A stretch of 64,000 bases of DNA from an uncultured Collinsella sp. (GTDB lineage: Bacteria > Actinomycetota > Coriobacteriia > Coriobacteriales > Coriobacteriaceae). Each line of letters begins with the position of its first letter. Position 1 is the stretch's first letter. A model generated the notes under the pieces. It did not search any database, was not told where the DNA came from, and saw only the letters and a list, made by a program, of their open reading frames with translations. The stretch spans positions 1 through 64,000 of the forward strand of contig UQZI01000001.1 of assembly GCA_900545555.1 (NCBI GenBank), in the 5' to 3' direction. The position numbers were made by a program, and so were the translations under genes. Below, in pieces: positions 9,008 to 22,700 of this stretch.

Positions 9008-10312
9008 TTGAAGGCGGACACTCAAACCATCGACATCCTGTTGTTGGGCAGCGGCGGCCGTGAGCATGCTTTGGCAGCTAAGCTCGCAGCATCACCGCGC
9101 GCCGGCAAGCTCTACATCGCGCCGGGCAACGGCGGCACCGCGAGCTGTGGCGAGAACGTTGTTCTCGACGACTGCGATCCTGCGGCCGTGGCGGCGTTTG
9201 CGCAGAGCCATGGATGCGGACTCGTGGTAATTGGCCCCGAGGCTCCGCTCGTGGCGGGCGTGGCCGACGCCGTGCGTGCGGCGGGTATTCCCTGCTTTGG
9301 CCCGGGTGCCGAGGGCGCCCAGATGGAGGGCTCCAAGCTGTTCTCCAAGCAGCTCATGGAGCGTGCGGGCATTCCGACGGCAGCCTACGGCTCGTTTACC
9401 GACGAGGCTTCGGCTCTCGCCTACGTGCGTGAGCAGGGCGCTCCGTTGGTCGTGAAGGCTGACGGTCTTGCCGCTGGCAAGGGTGTTATCGTGGCAACCG
9501 AGCTTTCGCAGGCCGAGGAGGCCGTGCGCGAGTGCTTTGGCGGCACCTTTGGCGATGCCGGCAACACCGTGGTCATCGAGGAGATGCTGACCGGCCCCGA
9601 GTGCTCGCTGCTGGCCTTTACCGACGGCAAGACCGTGCGTCCCATGGCCACCTCGCAGGACCACAAGCGCGCGCTCGAGGGCGACAAGGGCCCCAACACC
9701 GGCGGCATGGGCGTCTACAGCCCGGTGCCCATCGTGACCGACGAGGAGCACGCCACGATGGTGGCGGTCATGGAGCAGACCGTGGCCGAGCTCGCTGCCG
9801 AGGGCATCGACTACCGCGGCTGCCTGTACGGCGGCTTTATGCTCACGCCTGCCGGCCCCAAGGTGCTGGAGTTCAATGCTCGCTTTGGCGATCCCGAGAC
9901 GCAGGTCGTGTTGCCGCGCCTTAAGAACGACCTGGTCGAGGTCATGCTCGCCTGCGCCAACTGCGAACTCGATCAGATTGAACTCGACTGGCGCGACGAG
10001 TGGGCCGTGGCCGTTGTACTGACGAGTGCGGGCTACCCCGGCAGCTACGAGAAAGGCAAGGTCATCACCGGTATCGCCGACGCCGAGGCCATGGAGAACG
10101 TGACCGTGTACCACGCGGGCACTGCTGTGGTGAACGGCCAGCTCTTGACCAATGGTGGTCGCGTGCTTGCCGTGACCGCTCTGGGCGACACGTTCGAGAA
10201 CGCTCGCAACCTTGCTTACGATGCCTGCGAGAAGATTGATTTTGAGGGCAAGACCCTGCGTCACGACATCGGTCTGCGTGCACTGCGTGGCCGCGACGCC
10301 TGGGATGCCTAA
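9008..10312 (+). CDS. purD: Phosphoribosylamine-glycine ligase (GAR synthetase)
   Basis: A 434-residue ATP-grasp enzyme that makes glycinamide ribonucleotide in step 2 of purine synthesis. The N-terminal [13 protein letters not shown] loop, ATP-grasp features [16 protein letters not shown] and [11 protein letters not shown], and the signature TGGMGVYSP are visible. Translation appears to begin at a TTG codon at 9008: AGAGGAGG lies seven to eight bases upstream and no ATG occurs near it. Length matches the family. It is followed within about 20 bp by a NUDIX gene on the same strand. Confidence 0.96.
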   Translation: MKADTQTIDILLLGSGGREHALAAKLAASPRAGKLYIAPGNGGTASCGENVVLDDCDPAAVAAFAQSHGCGLVVIGPEAPLVAGVADAVRAAGIPCFGPGAEGAQMEGSKLFSKQLMERAGIPTAAYGSFTDEASALAYVREQGAPLVVKADGLAAGKGVIVATELSQAEEAVRECFGGTFGDAGNTVVIEEMLTGPECSLLAFTDGKTVRPMATSQDHKRALEGDKGPNTGGMGVYSPVPIVTDEEHATMVAVMEQTVAELAAEGIDYRGCLYGGFMLTPAGPKVLEFNARFGDPETQVVLPRLKNDLVEVMLACANCELDQIELDWRDEWAVAVVLTSAGYPGSYEKGKVITGIADAEAMENVTVYHAGTAVVNGQLLTNGGRVLAVTALGDTFENARNLAYDACEKIDFEGKTLRHDIGLRALRGRDAWDA

Positions 10313-10333
10313 AGTCCGAGAGGAATGAGACGG

Positions 10334-11029
10334 ATGGACGAGAAGAACGAAGAACTCGTGGACGCGCAGATCGTCGAGGAGGACAGCCGCATGTATGGGC
10401 ACGTCGAGGGCGAGCCTGGTGGCGAGGTCGCTGACGAGCCGGCGCTGGTGCTGGGCGACGACGACCCGCACGATGCCGAGCTGCACGAGAAGATTCTTTC
10501 GGAGGAGTGCGCCTGGAAGGGCAAGATCCTCGACGTCCACCGTCTTGAGGTTGAGCTGCCCAACGGTCGCCGCAGCGCCCGCGATATCGTTCGCCATCCG
10601 GGTGCGGCGGCCGTTGTGGCACTGACCGAGAGCGGCAAGATCGTACTGGTGCGTCAGTACCGCACCGCCATCGATCGCGTGACGGTCGAGATTCCCGCCG
10701 GCAAGCTCGACCCGGGCGAGGACCCGCTCGATTGCGCCAAGCGCGAGCTGCATGAGGAGACGGGCTTTAGGGCTGGTCGTATTCGCTTTTTGACGTCGAT
10801 TGTCACGTCCTGCGGTTTTTGCGATGAGATCATCCACATCTACTTGGCTACCAAGCTCGAGTTCGACGCGCCCAACCCCGACGATGACGAGTTTGTCAAC
10901 GTGGACCTGGTGCCGCTGCACGAGCTGATCGACGCCGTGCTCGACGGCAAGATCGAAGACGCCAAGACCGTCGTGGGCGCCTTGGCCTGCGATAGCATCG
11001 CGCACCGCCTTGGGGGCGCGGAGCTTTAA
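10334..11029 (+). CDS. NUDIX hydrolase, ADP-ribose pyrophosphatase type
   Basis: A 231-residue protein. An acidic N-terminal extension of about 50 residues precedes a NUDIX fold of the ADP-ribose pyrophosphatase group (NudF-like). The NUDIX box is visible as GKLDPGEDP...AKRELHEETGF around residues 120-142, with the preceding strand KIVLVRQYRTAIDRVTVEIPAG. The expected reaction is hydrolysis of ADP-ribose to AMP and ribose-5-phosphate, which could recycle to PRPP; exact substrate preference is inference. The start at 10334 (MDEKNEE) is preferred because the GAGAGG site is too close to the ATG at 10325. It probably shares a transcript with purD. Confidence 0.85.
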   Translation: MDEKNEELVDAQIVEEDSRMYGHVEGEPGGEVADEPALVLGDDDPHDAELHEKILSEECAWKGKILDVHRLEVELPNGRRSARDIVRHPGAAAVVALTESGKIVLVRQYRTAIDRVTVEIPAGKLDPGEDPLDCAKRELHEETGFRAGRIRFLTSIVTSCGFCDEIIHIYLATKLEFDAPNPDDDEFVNVDLVPLHELIDAVLDGKIEDAKTVVGALACDSIAHRLGGAEL

Positions 11030-11041
11030 CGAGTGGGGATA

Positions 11042-11082
11042 GCCCTGGGACAAGTACTGCTGATTGCTTTGTCCCAGGGCCT
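11042..11082 (+). terminator. Hairpin after the purD-NUDIX unit
   Basis: A 12-bp perfect stem (CCCTGGGACAA type) with a 15-nt loop, followed by only scattered T residues. The position between genes on the same strand suggests termination or attenuation. Confidence 0.5.
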
Positions 11083-11111
11083 TACGTTGTTGATATTTCT
11101 TTGAGGATCAC

Positions 11112-12884
11112 ATGCTGAAGAGGTTTCTTTCTTACTACAAGCCCCAGATGGGGCTTTTTGTTGCCGATACTGTTTGCGCTCTGGTGCTTGCCGCCATTGA
11201 CCTGGCGTTCCCCATTATCCTGCGCAATTTGACCGGTGGGCTATTTACCCAGGGTCAGGCTGCCATTATGCGGGCGCTCGGTATGATTGCGGTGGGCTTG
11301 GTGCTGATGTATGCCGTCCGCTGCGCCTGCCGCTACTTTGTGAGCTATTGGGGCCACGTGATGGGCGCGCGTATGGAGTCCAAGATGCGCGAGGACCTGT
11401 TTGACCAGTATGAGCGCTTTAGCTTTGCGTACTTCGACCGCAACAGCTCGGGCGACATGATGAGCCGCGTGGTCAACGACCTGTTCGATATCTGCGAGGC
11501 GGCGCATCACGTGCCCGAGTGGATCATCATCTGCGGCATCGAGATTATCGGCTCGTTTGTGATCCTCTTTACCATCGCCCCGGTGCTGGCACTCGCCATG
11601 GCCGTGGTGACGGCGGCGTTTGCGGTCATCATGTTTTGGCAGAACATGCGCATGCGCGAGGTCTTTAGCGACAACCGCAAAAAGATCAGCGGCATCAATG
11701 CGCAGCTGCAGGATTCGCTGGCGGGCATGCGTGTGGTCAAGAGCTTTGCCAATGAGGAGACCGAGCGCGCCAAGTTCCGTGCCTCTAACGATCGCTACCT
11801 TTCGTCCAAAGAGAACATGTACCACGCCATGGGCGTCTATACCGCGACGTATGGCCTGCTCTCGGGTGTGCTCTATGTGATCGTGGTACTGCTGGGCGGC
11901 TGGCTGGTCGCCCAGGGACAGCTGCAGGCGGTCGATATGGCGACCTTTGCACTCTATATTTCGCTGTTCTGCACGCCGCTCGAGACACTCGTCAATTCGG
12001 CCGAAACGTATCAGAAGGCCATCGCCGGCTTTAAGCGCATGGACGAGGTACTCTCGACCGCGCCGGATATCCAGGACAAGCCGGGCGCCACGGATCTGCA
12101 GGTGACCGCCGGCGCCGTGGATTATCACGACGTGTGCTTTAACTACGAGGACGTTGAGCTGGGCGAGGGCGATGCCGAAGAGCGTCCCGTTATCGACCAT
12201 ATGAATCTGTCCATCAAGCCCGGGCAGACCATCGCTTTGGTTGGTCCTTCGGGCGGTGGCAAGTCCACGACCTGTTCGCTGCTGCCGCGCTTTTATGACG
12301 TGGCTGCCGGATCCATTAGCATCGACGGCCAGGACGTGCGCGATGTGACGCAGCAGAGCCTGCGCCGCGCCATCGGCCTGGTGCAGCAGGATGTCTACCT
12401 GTTTGACGGAACAATCGGCGAGAACATCGCCTACGGCAAGCCGGGCGCTACGGCAGAAGAGATCGCCGAGGCCGCCCGTCGCGCCAACATCGATGCCTTT
12501 ATCGAGTCGCTTCCACAGGGCTATGACACGGTCGTGGGCGAGCGCGGCAGCCGTCTTTCGGGCGGCCAAAAGCAGCGCGTTGCCATTGCGCGTGTGTTTC
12601 TCAAGAACCCCAAGATCCTGATTTTGGACGAGGCGACGAGTGCTTTGGATAACGAGAGCGAGGAGGCGGTGCAGGAGTCACTCGAAGAGCTGGCACGCGG
12701 CCGCACCACGATTATCATCGCCCATCGTCTTTCGACCATTAAGCATGCCGATGAGATTGCGACCGTTGAGCATGGTCGCGTTGTGGAGCGTGGCACGCAC
12801 GAGGAGCTTCTCGCCCGTGGCGGCACCTATGCCCGTTACTATCGAATGCAGTTCGAAGGTGTGCGTGCGCACGAGCTCGACTGA
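11112..12884 (+). CDS. ABC exporter, fused permease and ATPase (MsbA/MdlB-like)
   Basis: A 590-residue half-exporter that would work as a dimer. Residues 1-310 hold six transmembrane helices of the type I exporter fold, with the coupling-region signature SKMREDLFDQYERFSFAYFD. The ATPase domain follows: Walker A VGPSGGGKSTT (about 376-386), Q-loop LVQQDVYLFDGTI, signature LSGGQKQR, Walker B ILILDEATSALD and the switch His in IIAHRLST. The substrate is unknown; lipids, peptides or drugs are all possible for this class. The next gene, a one-pass membrane protein, follows 19 bp later and is likely co-transcribed. Confidence 0.9.
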   Translation: MLKRFLSYYKPQMGLFVADTVCALVLAAIDLAFPIILRNLTGGLFTQGQAAIMRALGMIAVGLVLMYAVRCACRYFVSYWGHVMGARMESKMREDLFDQYERFSFAYFDRNSSGDMMSRVVNDLFDICEAAHHVPEWIIICGIEIIGSFVILFTIAPVLALAMAVVTAAFAVIMFWQNMRMREVFSDNRKKISGINAQLQDSLAGMRVVKSFANEETERAKFRASNDRYLSSKENMYHAMGVYTATYGLLSGVLYVIVVLLGGWLVAQGQLQAVDMATFALYISLFCTPLETLVNSAETYQKAIAGFKRMDEVLSTAPDIQDKPGATDLQVTAGAVDYHDVCFNYEDVELGEGDAEERPVIDHMNLSIKPGQTIALVGPSGGGKSTTCSLLPRFYDVAAGSISIDGQDVRDVTQQSLRRAIGLVQQDVYLFDGTIGENIAYGKPGATAEEIAEAARRANIDAFIESLPQGYDTVVGERGSRLSGGQKQRVAIARVFLKNPKILILDEATSALDNESEEAVQESLEELARGRTTIIIAHRLSTIKHADEIATVEHGRVVERGTHEELLARGGTYARYYRMQFEGVRAHELD

Positions 12885-12903
12885 TTGATATGACAGGAAG
12901 TTT

Positions 12904-13869
12904 ATGGCTGACAAGAACCCTTTGACTCCGGAAGAAGTGACGGAGTTATTCTCCGAAATCGATGCATCCGGCGTCTTGGATCCCACGCTTGCCAAAAAGC
13001 GAACCGAGCGCATGCGTGAGAAGGAGGCTGCGGCCAAGCGCGGTGACAAAGCGGCGCTAGCGCAGCTGCGCAGCGAGGACCGCGCGAGCCAGGCAAAACA
13101 TATCGACCCGCTGTCCGAGGACGATCCTTCGGGCTCGCAGGTGAGCCATACCATTACGAAGACCGCGATGGCCGTAGTCATTGGTATTTTGGTGCTGATC
13201 GTGGGCATGCAGATCGGCTACGGCGTGATGCGCCGTCTGAATACCGCCAACCTGTCCGAGAGCGTTTCGGTGGATACCGTCTCGACCGCGCTCAAGGGTG
13301 GACTCGAATGGGGCAACGGCTTTACGCAGTTCCCGCTCGACTTTACCGTCGATGAAGCCGATGAGCGTACGGGCACGGTCGAGGTAACGGTGTTGGACAC
13401 ATCGTCTGCCAACGAGCTCGAGCTGCTGTCCAACGGGCAGATTCAGGCCGCGGCACTTGCGACCAACGCGCTGCTCAACGATAAGATTGACCGCGTGGTG
13501 TATAACGTTCACGCCTATATCGACGAGGATAGCAATATTCAGCACGATTCCTTCTTTGGCATGTTCCCCGCGCGGGGCCACCAGAGCGCCATCCTGACGT
13601 TCGTGTGGACCAAGAGCTCATCCAACGCTACGAGTATCGACTGGAAGATGCGCATCGTGAGTATGGACGACACCATCGCCGAGCGCATTCAGAAGCAGGT
13701 GAACTCGGTGTCGTCGTTGATTGAGGACCCGGTGGTGAGCCAGACCAAGATTGACGAGGAAAAGGCCGAACGTGACCTGGAGCATCGTCTGCATGGCCGC
13801 GAGATTTTCTGCGGCGGCAAGCCCGACCGAACGCCGTCCGATCTGCTGGAACAGGACAAGAAAAAGTAA
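12904..13869 (+). CDS. One-pass membrane protein of unknown function
   Basis: A 321-residue protein I do not recognise. The cytoplasmic N-terminus (1-83) is highly charged and rich in Lys, Glu and Arg. A single membrane span runs from about 84 to 105 (AMAVVIGILVLIVGMQIGYG). The external region has alternating strands and ends in a charged tail with DKKK. There is no signal-peptide cleavage site, so it should be a type II membrane protein. It follows the ABC exporter by 19 bp and precedes a strong terminator, suggesting a two-gene operon and a possible accessory role; that role is inference. Confidence 0.7.
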   Translation: MADKNPLTPEEVTELFSEIDASGVLDPTLAKKRTERMREKEAAAKRGDKAALAQLRSEDRASQAKHIDPLSEDDPSGSQVSHTITKTAMAVVIGILVLIVGMQIGYGVMRRLNTANLSESVSVDTVSTALKGGLEWGNGFTQFPLDFTVDEADERTGTVEVTVLDTSSANELELLSNGQIQAAALATNALLNDKIDRVVYNVHAYIDEDSNIQHDSFFGMFPARGHQSAILTFVWTKSSSNATSIDWKMRIVSMDDTIAERIQKQVNSVSSLIEDPVVSQTKIDEEKAERDLEHRLHGREIFCGGKPDRTPSDLLEQDKKK

Positions 13870-13874
13870 GACGC

Positions 13875-13916
13875 CATCATCCCGCGTGAGCCACAAGCCC
13901 ACGCGGGATGATTTTT
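13875..13916 (+). terminator. Terminator after the membrane protein gene
   Basis: CATCATCCCGCGTG pairs with CACGCGGGATGATT (GTGATG-type end) around an 11-nt loop and is followed by TTTTTC. Strong intrinsic terminator. Confidence 0.85.
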
Positions 13917-14040
13917 CTGGGACGGGGATTAAAAAATCATTATGCATAGAAAGTCATAATTATCATTTCGTAAACATTTCGATGAAATTAACGCCATGAG
14001 GCATGCTTGCGGTTACAATACCGCGAGGCCTAACTGCACA

Positions 14041-14077
14041 CCTTTAAGCCGGTCCTGTGAGACCGGGAAGGAGAACT
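14041..14077 (+). promoter_or_regulatory. Probable PyrR-binding RNA element overlapping the carA ribosome-binding site
   Basis: The leader reads CCTTTAAGCCGGTCC then TGTGAGACCGGGAAGGAG. CCGGTC (14049-14054) and GACCGG (14061-14066) pair and close the loop CTGTGA, and the conserved TTTAA and GAAGG flanks are present. This matches the PyrR anti-antiterminator binding loop of pyr operons (UCC-G-GAG core). The ribosome-binding site GAAGGAG is part of the 3' flank, so PyrR with UMP would be expected to block translation directly. No pyrR gene is in this window. Confidence 0.7.
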
Positions 14078-15517
14078 ATGGCGAACAACCATATTGCGGG
14101 CGCTGCCGCCCGCACCATCGCGCCCAGCGAGCTGTGCCAGCGTATGCTGGCCAAAACCAGCAAGGGCGCTTGCGGTTCCTGCACCCTGTATCTTGAGGAT
14201 GGGACCATTTTTTATGGACGCGCATGCGGCGCCGAGGGCACCGCGACCGGCGAAGTCTGCTTCAATACCTCGCTCGAGGGCTACTTTGAGGTTATGACCG
14301 ACCCGAGTTATGCCGGCCAAATCGTAACCATGACCTATCCGCAGATCGGCAACTACGGTATCGACGAGACCGACGTCCAGTCGGCCTTCCCCGGCGACGC
14401 CGTGCGCCCTGCGAGCGCTCCGGCTATGCGTGGCATGATCGTTCGCGACATGTGTGCCACGCCTTCTAACTGGCGCTCGGCCGTCAGCGTACCGGAGTAC
14501 CTGCGCGCTCACGGCATCGTCGCTATCGAGGGTGTCGACACCCGCGCTCTGGTGCGCCATCTGCGCGACAATGGTTCCAAGATGGGCATTATCTCGACCG
14601 AGATCTTCGACGTCGACGAGCTTGCCGAGCGCTTGTCCGCTGCGCCCACGCTGGTAGGCGAGAACCTGGTCAAGACCGTAAGTTGCCCCGCGCCTCACGA
14701 GTTTGTGGCCGCCGACCTGCCTGCCACGCATGACTTTGCGCTTGCGGCTGCCGCTCCTGCCCGTCACAAAGTGGTCGCCTACGACTGCGGTGTGAAGCGC
14801 GGTATTCTGGAGGGCCTGGTCCGTGCCGGCTGCGATCTCACCGTCGTGCCGTGGGATACGCCCGCGAGTGAGGTGCTCAACATGAATCCCGATGGCGTCT
14901 TTTTGTCCAACGGCCCCGGCGACCCCGATGCCGTGGTGGAGACCTATGAGCAGGTACAGCAGCTGATCGGCAAGGTGCCGGTCTTTGGCATTTGCCTCGG
15001 TCACCAGATGATCAGCCTGGCCTGCGGCGCCCAAATGGAAAAGCTTAAATTCGGTCACCGTGGCGGTAACCAGCCGGTTATGAATCTGGTGAGCCGTCGC
15101 GTGGAGATCACCGCGCAAAACCACGGCTTTGGCCTGCTGTTCCCCAGTCTGGGCAAACTGATTCCGGAGCTTTCCGGCGGCGAAACCGAGCATGCGGCCG
15201 GCGGCGACCTGCGCGCCTGGGTGCGTCGCGGCATCGCGCCGGTCGTGATGAACGAGCGCTTTGGTCGCATTCGCCTGACACATGTGAACCTCAACGACGG
15301 CACCGCCGAGGGCATCCAGCTGCTCGACGCCCCGTGTTTCTCGGTCCAGTACCACCCCGAGGCTTCGCCTGGCCCCACCGATGCCCACTATCTCTTTACC
15401 GCCTTTACGCGACTCATGGACGGCGAGGAGAACTACCTGGACATCGACACCGCGAAGGACCGCCTCGCCGGCTGGAATTTCGCCGAGTCCGAGAACGCTG
15501 CGACCGAGGAGAACTAA
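14078..15517 (+). CDS. carA: Carbamoyl-phosphate synthase, small (glutaminase) subunit
   Basis: A 479-residue protein that hydrolyses glutamine and passes ammonia to CarB. The N-terminal CarA domain has [11 protein letters not shown] and [25 protein letters not shown]. The class I amidotransferase domain has GICLGHQ with catalytic C306, and YHPEASPGP with H426 and E428. The start at 14078 follows AAGGAG. The protein is about 100 residues longer than usual (about 380). It has a 35-residue N-terminal extension and an insert of roughly 37 extra residues between NHGF (348-351) and THVNLNDG (401 onward). carB follows with its ATG two bases after the stop codon, so the genes are translationally coupled. 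Confidence 0.96.
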   Translation: MANNHIAGAAARTIAPSELCQRMLAKTSKGACGSCTLYLEDGTIFYGRACGAEGTATGEVCFNTSLEGYFEVMTDPSYAGQIVTMTYPQIGNYGIDETDVQSAFPGDAVRPASAPAMRGMIVRDMCATPSNWRSAVSVPEYLRAHGIVAIEGVDTRALVRHLRDNGSKMGIISTEIFDVDELAERLSAAPTLVGENLVKTVSCPAPHEFVAADLPATHDFALAAAAPARHKVVAYDCGVKRGILEGLVRAGCDLTVVPWDTPASEVLNMNPDGVFLSNGPGDPDAVVETYEQVQQLIGKVPVFGICLGHQMISLACGAQMEKLKFGHRGGNQPVMNLVSRRVEITAQNHGFGLLFPSLGKLIPELSGGETEHAAGGDLRAWVRRGIAPVVMNERFGRIRLTHVNLNDGTAEGIQLLDAPCFSVQYHPEASPGPTDAHYLFTAFTRLMDGEENYLDIDTAKDRLAGWNFAESENAATEEN

Positions 15518-15518
15518 C

Positions 15519-18833
<3,315 letters not shown>

Positions 18834-18845
18834 ATTGAGCTGTCC

Positions 18846-18930
18846 GGCCGGGGCGGGAGGCGGACACTTTCTCTCGGAAACTGGGCTTCGCGAAGTTTTC
18901 CGAGAGAAAGGACCGACTCCCGCCCCGGCC
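18846..18930. repeat. 85-bp nested palindrome after carB
   Basis: Outer arms GGCCGGGGCGGGAG (18846-18859) and CTCCCGCCCCGGCC (18917-18930) are perfect complements. The inner stem is CTTTCTCTCGGAAA/TTTCCGAGAGAAAG, with a loop containing CTTCGCGAAG. A second copy of the inner part lies inverted at 19382-19424. Confidence 0.85.
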
Positions 18931-19029
18931 TGCGGTGACTCGGTAGCACCGTGTGCTGCTGAAGGGGCTTTGCGCGATGACTAGGGCTGAATAAAAAAGA
19001 GTGTGTGGGCAGAGCCCGCGTTTTGTATG

Positions 19030-19068
19030 GGGTCCTTCGGTGAATTGCATTCACCGAAGGACCTTTTT
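19030..19068 (+). terminator. Intrinsic terminator downstream of carB
   Basis: A perfect 14-bp stem GGTCCTTCGGTGAA/TTCACCGAAGGACC with a 5-nt loop and TTTTT tail. It would end the carAB transcript. Confidence 0.85.
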
Positions 19069-19090
19069 GCCGTTGGTCGAGAGCGCTGCT

Positions 19091-19292
19091 GGACAGTTAG
19101 TTCAGATTTGTATTTTTGGGAGGGTGGATAAAGGCCGATTTGAGCTCAAATGAGCTGTTCTTGGCGGTCTGAGGCGACAAGGATGCGCAGTCAGGAATGA
19201 GAAAATGGCGTTATTGGGTCTAAAACGGCTTCAAAACGATACGTTTGCACGTAAGGACCCGGCCAAAAAATACAAATCTGAACTAACTGTCC
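19091..19292. repeat. 202-bp element with 27-bp perfect terminal inverted repeats (MITE-like)
   Basis: The left end begins GGACAGTTAGTTCAGATTTG and the right end finishes with its exact complement; the match runs 27 bp on each side (19091-19117 and 19266-19292). The interior has no gene. The size and ends fit a miniature inverted-repeat transposable element, but I see no clear target-site duplication. Confidence 0.7.
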
Positions 19293-19381
19293 ACCACCCT
19301 CCGTCAACCTCTCATTCCAAACCAAATCAGCCAACGTACGTCATAGCAATCTCCGGTAGGTCGCAGGGCGGCGGTCGAGCT

Positions 19382-19424
19382 TTTCTCTCGGGAAACTTCG
19401 CGAAGCCCAGTTCCCGAGGGAAAG
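19382..19424. repeat. Inverted second copy of the TTCTCTCGG palindrome
   Basis: Arms TTCTCTCGGGAAACT... and ...AGTTCCCGAGGGAAA surround CTTCGCGAAGCCC. The loop is oriented opposite to the copy at 18866-18910, so the two copies form an inverted pair around the MITE-like element. Confidence 0.75.
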
Positions 19425-19467
19425 GTATGGTCTGTGTAATACCAGATAAACAGTACATTTTTGCTAG

Positions 19468-19498
19468 ATTGGTATTTGACTGAAGAACCAATTGGTAT
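19468..19498. promoter_or_regulatory. Possible operator upstream of the GH31 gene
   Basis: ATTGGTAT occurs twice (19468-19475 and 19491-19498), and the second copy sits in the perfect palindrome ACCAATTGGT (19487-19496). This kind of site could bind a sugar-responsive regulator; there is no direct evidence. Confidence 0.3.
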
Positions 19499-19750
19499 GG
19501 CTTATTAAGCCCACCTTGCCGTTGACGCTTATTTTGCTGCCGCTGGGAGAATTCCGAACTTGGGTGCGCAAGTGCTCCCATATGTTGATATGACCTAGTA
19601 GGTGGCTATCTGGTTACTACCAGTTGGCCCCTTGGTAACGGGTGGCCCCCATTGTGCGGAATGTACCGAACATCTCCGTTTGATACGTTTTCCCATGCTG
19701 CCGGGGGGGGCGTCCTCGGCACCTCAGCATGTCGGAAGAAAGGAGACCAG

Positions 19751-22700
19751 ATGCGCAGGAATTCCATTTTTACGAAACGGTGGGTGAAGGGAAGCGCGGT
19801 CCTCGTTGCCACTGCAGCGACGCTCGTGTTTGCCAATCCCCAGCAGGCGATTGCCACGCCACTCAAGGGCGTCGACTCGGCGACCGTGTCCCAGTCTGCC
19901 TCGAATGTCGTCGACATCGATTTCGCTGACGGCATCAAGGGCCGTATTACGTTCCTCGAGGACGGTATTTTCCGTTATAACGTCGACCCCAAGGGTGAGT
20001 TTTCCGAGTACGCCACGCCGCGCAGTAAGTCCCACACGGCTAAGATCCAGGCTCAGCCCGATACCTCGGACACCTACAGCAAGCCGAGTGCGACGGTTGC
20101 CGACAAGGGCGACACTATCGAGATCACCGGCGGAAAGGCGACCGTGATCCTGGACAAGGCGACTGGCAAGATGAGTATCAAGTCAGGCGACCGTGTCGTG
20201 GTTTCCGAGTCCGCGTCCCTCGACCTTGATAAGAAGGGTACCGTCCAGACGCTCGCCAAGGAGAAGTCCGAGAACTTCTTTGGCGGCGGCACCCAGAACG
20301 GACGCTTCCTGCACACCAACCAGACCATCGCCATCTCCAACACGAACAACTGGACCGATGGCGGCGTTGCCTCGCCCAACCCGTTTTATTGGACGAGTGA
20401 CGGCTACGGCGTGCTCCGAAACACGTTTGCAGAGGGTTCCTACGACTTCGGTTCCACGGACTCATCGACGGTCACGACTTTGCACAGCGAGAATGAGTTT
20501 GATGCCTACTACTTCGTGGCGACCAACGAGGGAGCTTCGAACGTGGCAACTGAGATGCTGCAGGACTACTACAAGGTGACCGGTAACCCGGTACTGCTGC
20601 CCGAGTACGGGTTCTACCTTGGTCATCTTAATGCCTATAACCGTGATGGCTGGTCAACGACCTCGGGTCAAAAGAAGTGGGAGACCAAGGGCAGCAAGTC
20701 CTCGAGCGAGAAGGGCGACGTTAAGTACGAGTCTGGCATGTCGACGGGCTACAAGCTCGACGGCACACTTGCGGCCGAGACGCTCAACGGTGAGGGCCCT
20801 ACGGTTGATACCGAGAACATGAAAGCGACCGATTTCGACCGCCAGTTCTCTGCTCGGCAGGTTATCGATGACTACGAGGACAGCGACATGCCGCTCGGCT
20901 GGTTCCTGCCGAACGACGGCTACGGCGCCGGCTATGGCCAGAACGGTTACTACAAGACCGGCGGCGTCAACTCCGACGGAGCGAGCTCGGCCGACCGTCT
21001 TAACGCTGTGCGTGCCAACGTCGACAACCTTAAGAAGTTCACCGAGTATGCCAACTCAAAGGGTGTGAGCACGGGCTTGTGGACCCAGTCCAACCTTGAG
21101 CCCGACAGCAACTCCGAGACCCCGTGGCATCTGCTTCGCGACTTCGACGCCGAGGTCAAGACGGGAGGCATCACTACCCTTAAGACCGACGTTGCCTGGG
21201 TTGGATCTGGCTACTCCTTTGGTCTTAATGGCATCAAGACAGCTTATGACACGGTGACGACCGGCGCTAACAAGCGCCCCAACATCATCACGCTCGATGG
21301 TTGGGCCGGCACGCAGCGCTTTGGTGGCATTTGGACCGGCGACCAGTATGGCGGTAACTGGGAGTACATTCGCTTCCATATCCCCACGTATATCGGTCAG
21401 AGTCTTTCGGGCAACCCCAACATCGGCTCCGACATGGATGGCATTTTTGGCGGCGACCCCATCATCTCTGCGCGTGACTACCAGTGGAAGACGTTCACGC
21501 CCTCTATGCTCGACATGGACGGTTGGGGCACCTACCGTAAATCGCCCATGACGCACGGCGATCCCTACACAGGCATCTCGCGCTTCTACCTCAAGCTCAA
21601 GGCGCAGCTCATGCCCTATATCTACACGAGCGCGGCCTCGGCGGCCAACATCGACACGGGTAACGGCGATGCCGGCCTGCCCATGATCCGCGCCATGCTG
21701 CTTTCCGATAACTCCGAGTACGCCGCAAGCACCTCGACGCAGTACCAGTATATGTTCGGTGAGAACTTCCTAGTGGCACCGGTGTATCAGGATACCCAGG
21801 CAGACGAGAACGGCAACGACATTCGCAATGGGATTTACCTCCCCAACTACGGCACCGACGAGAATCCCACCATCTGGATCGATTACTTCTCGGGTAAGCA
21901 GTATCGCGGCGGCCAGGTTCTCAACAACTACGAGGCTCCGCTTTGGAAGCTGCCGCTGTTTGTGAAGGCCAACGCTATCGTGCCGATGTACGCCGAGAAC
22001 AACAACCCCGAGGCCGTGAGCGACACCAACACCAAGGGTACCGACCGCAGCCAGCGTATCGTCGAGTTCTTCGCCACCGAGGGCGACGGCACCTTTACGC
22101 AGTACGAGGACGACGGCTCCTCCATCGAGAACAACACGACTGAGGACGATTCCTACGGTACGATCGACAATATCTCCTACGGTGAGCATGTGAGCACCGT
22201 CTACAGATCCAAGGCCGCAGGCGGCACCGCGACCTTTACCGCCGAAGCCTCGCAGGGTGGCTACAACGGCTACGACTCCAATCGCACCACGACCTTCGTG
22301 GCCAACGTGTCCGCCAAGCCCATGAGCGTCGTCGCCAAGAACGGCGGATCCGCGCTCAACGTGGTTGAGGTCGACTCGCAGGAGACCTTTGACACCGCGA
22401 CCCCCGAGGCCGGCCAGGCGGTCTACTTCTACAGCGAGACCCCTAACCTCAACCACTACGGCAGCGATGTGGACGGCACCGAGGCCGAGCGGGGCGAGAG
22501 CTTTAACAACACCAAGATCACCACGAACCCCAAGGTCTACGTCAAGTTCGCGAAGACCGATGTTGCTGCGGCGGCGCAGACGCTCGAGCTGGGCGGTTTC
22601 GTGAACGCCGACGCCACGCTCACAGCCGATCGCCTCAACGAGAGCCTCTCCGCACCCACGAACCTTGCTGCCCCCGAGGACGTCACGACCCCAACGAGCA

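Larger units (their letters stand above)
18834..19750. other. Long repeat-rich non-coding region between carB and the GH31 gene
   Basis: About 920 bp without a supported gene. In order it holds an 85-bp palindrome (18846-18930), a terminator (19030-19068), a 202-bp element with 27-bp inverted ends (19091-19292), an inverted second copy of the first palindrome core (19382-19424), a palindromic ACCAATTGGT site (19487-19496), and then the leader of the GH31 gene. Confidence 0.7.

Noticed and set aside
9092..11053. Long minus-strand open frame of 653 codons over purD and the NUDIX gene
   Set aside because: It is antisense to two well-recognised genes, has biased composition (Leu, Gly, His, Val) and no similarity to any known family. 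It is a high-GC shadow frame.
19091..19292. Insertion sequence
   Set aside because: No transposase frame fits within 202 bp, so it is called a MITE-like element.
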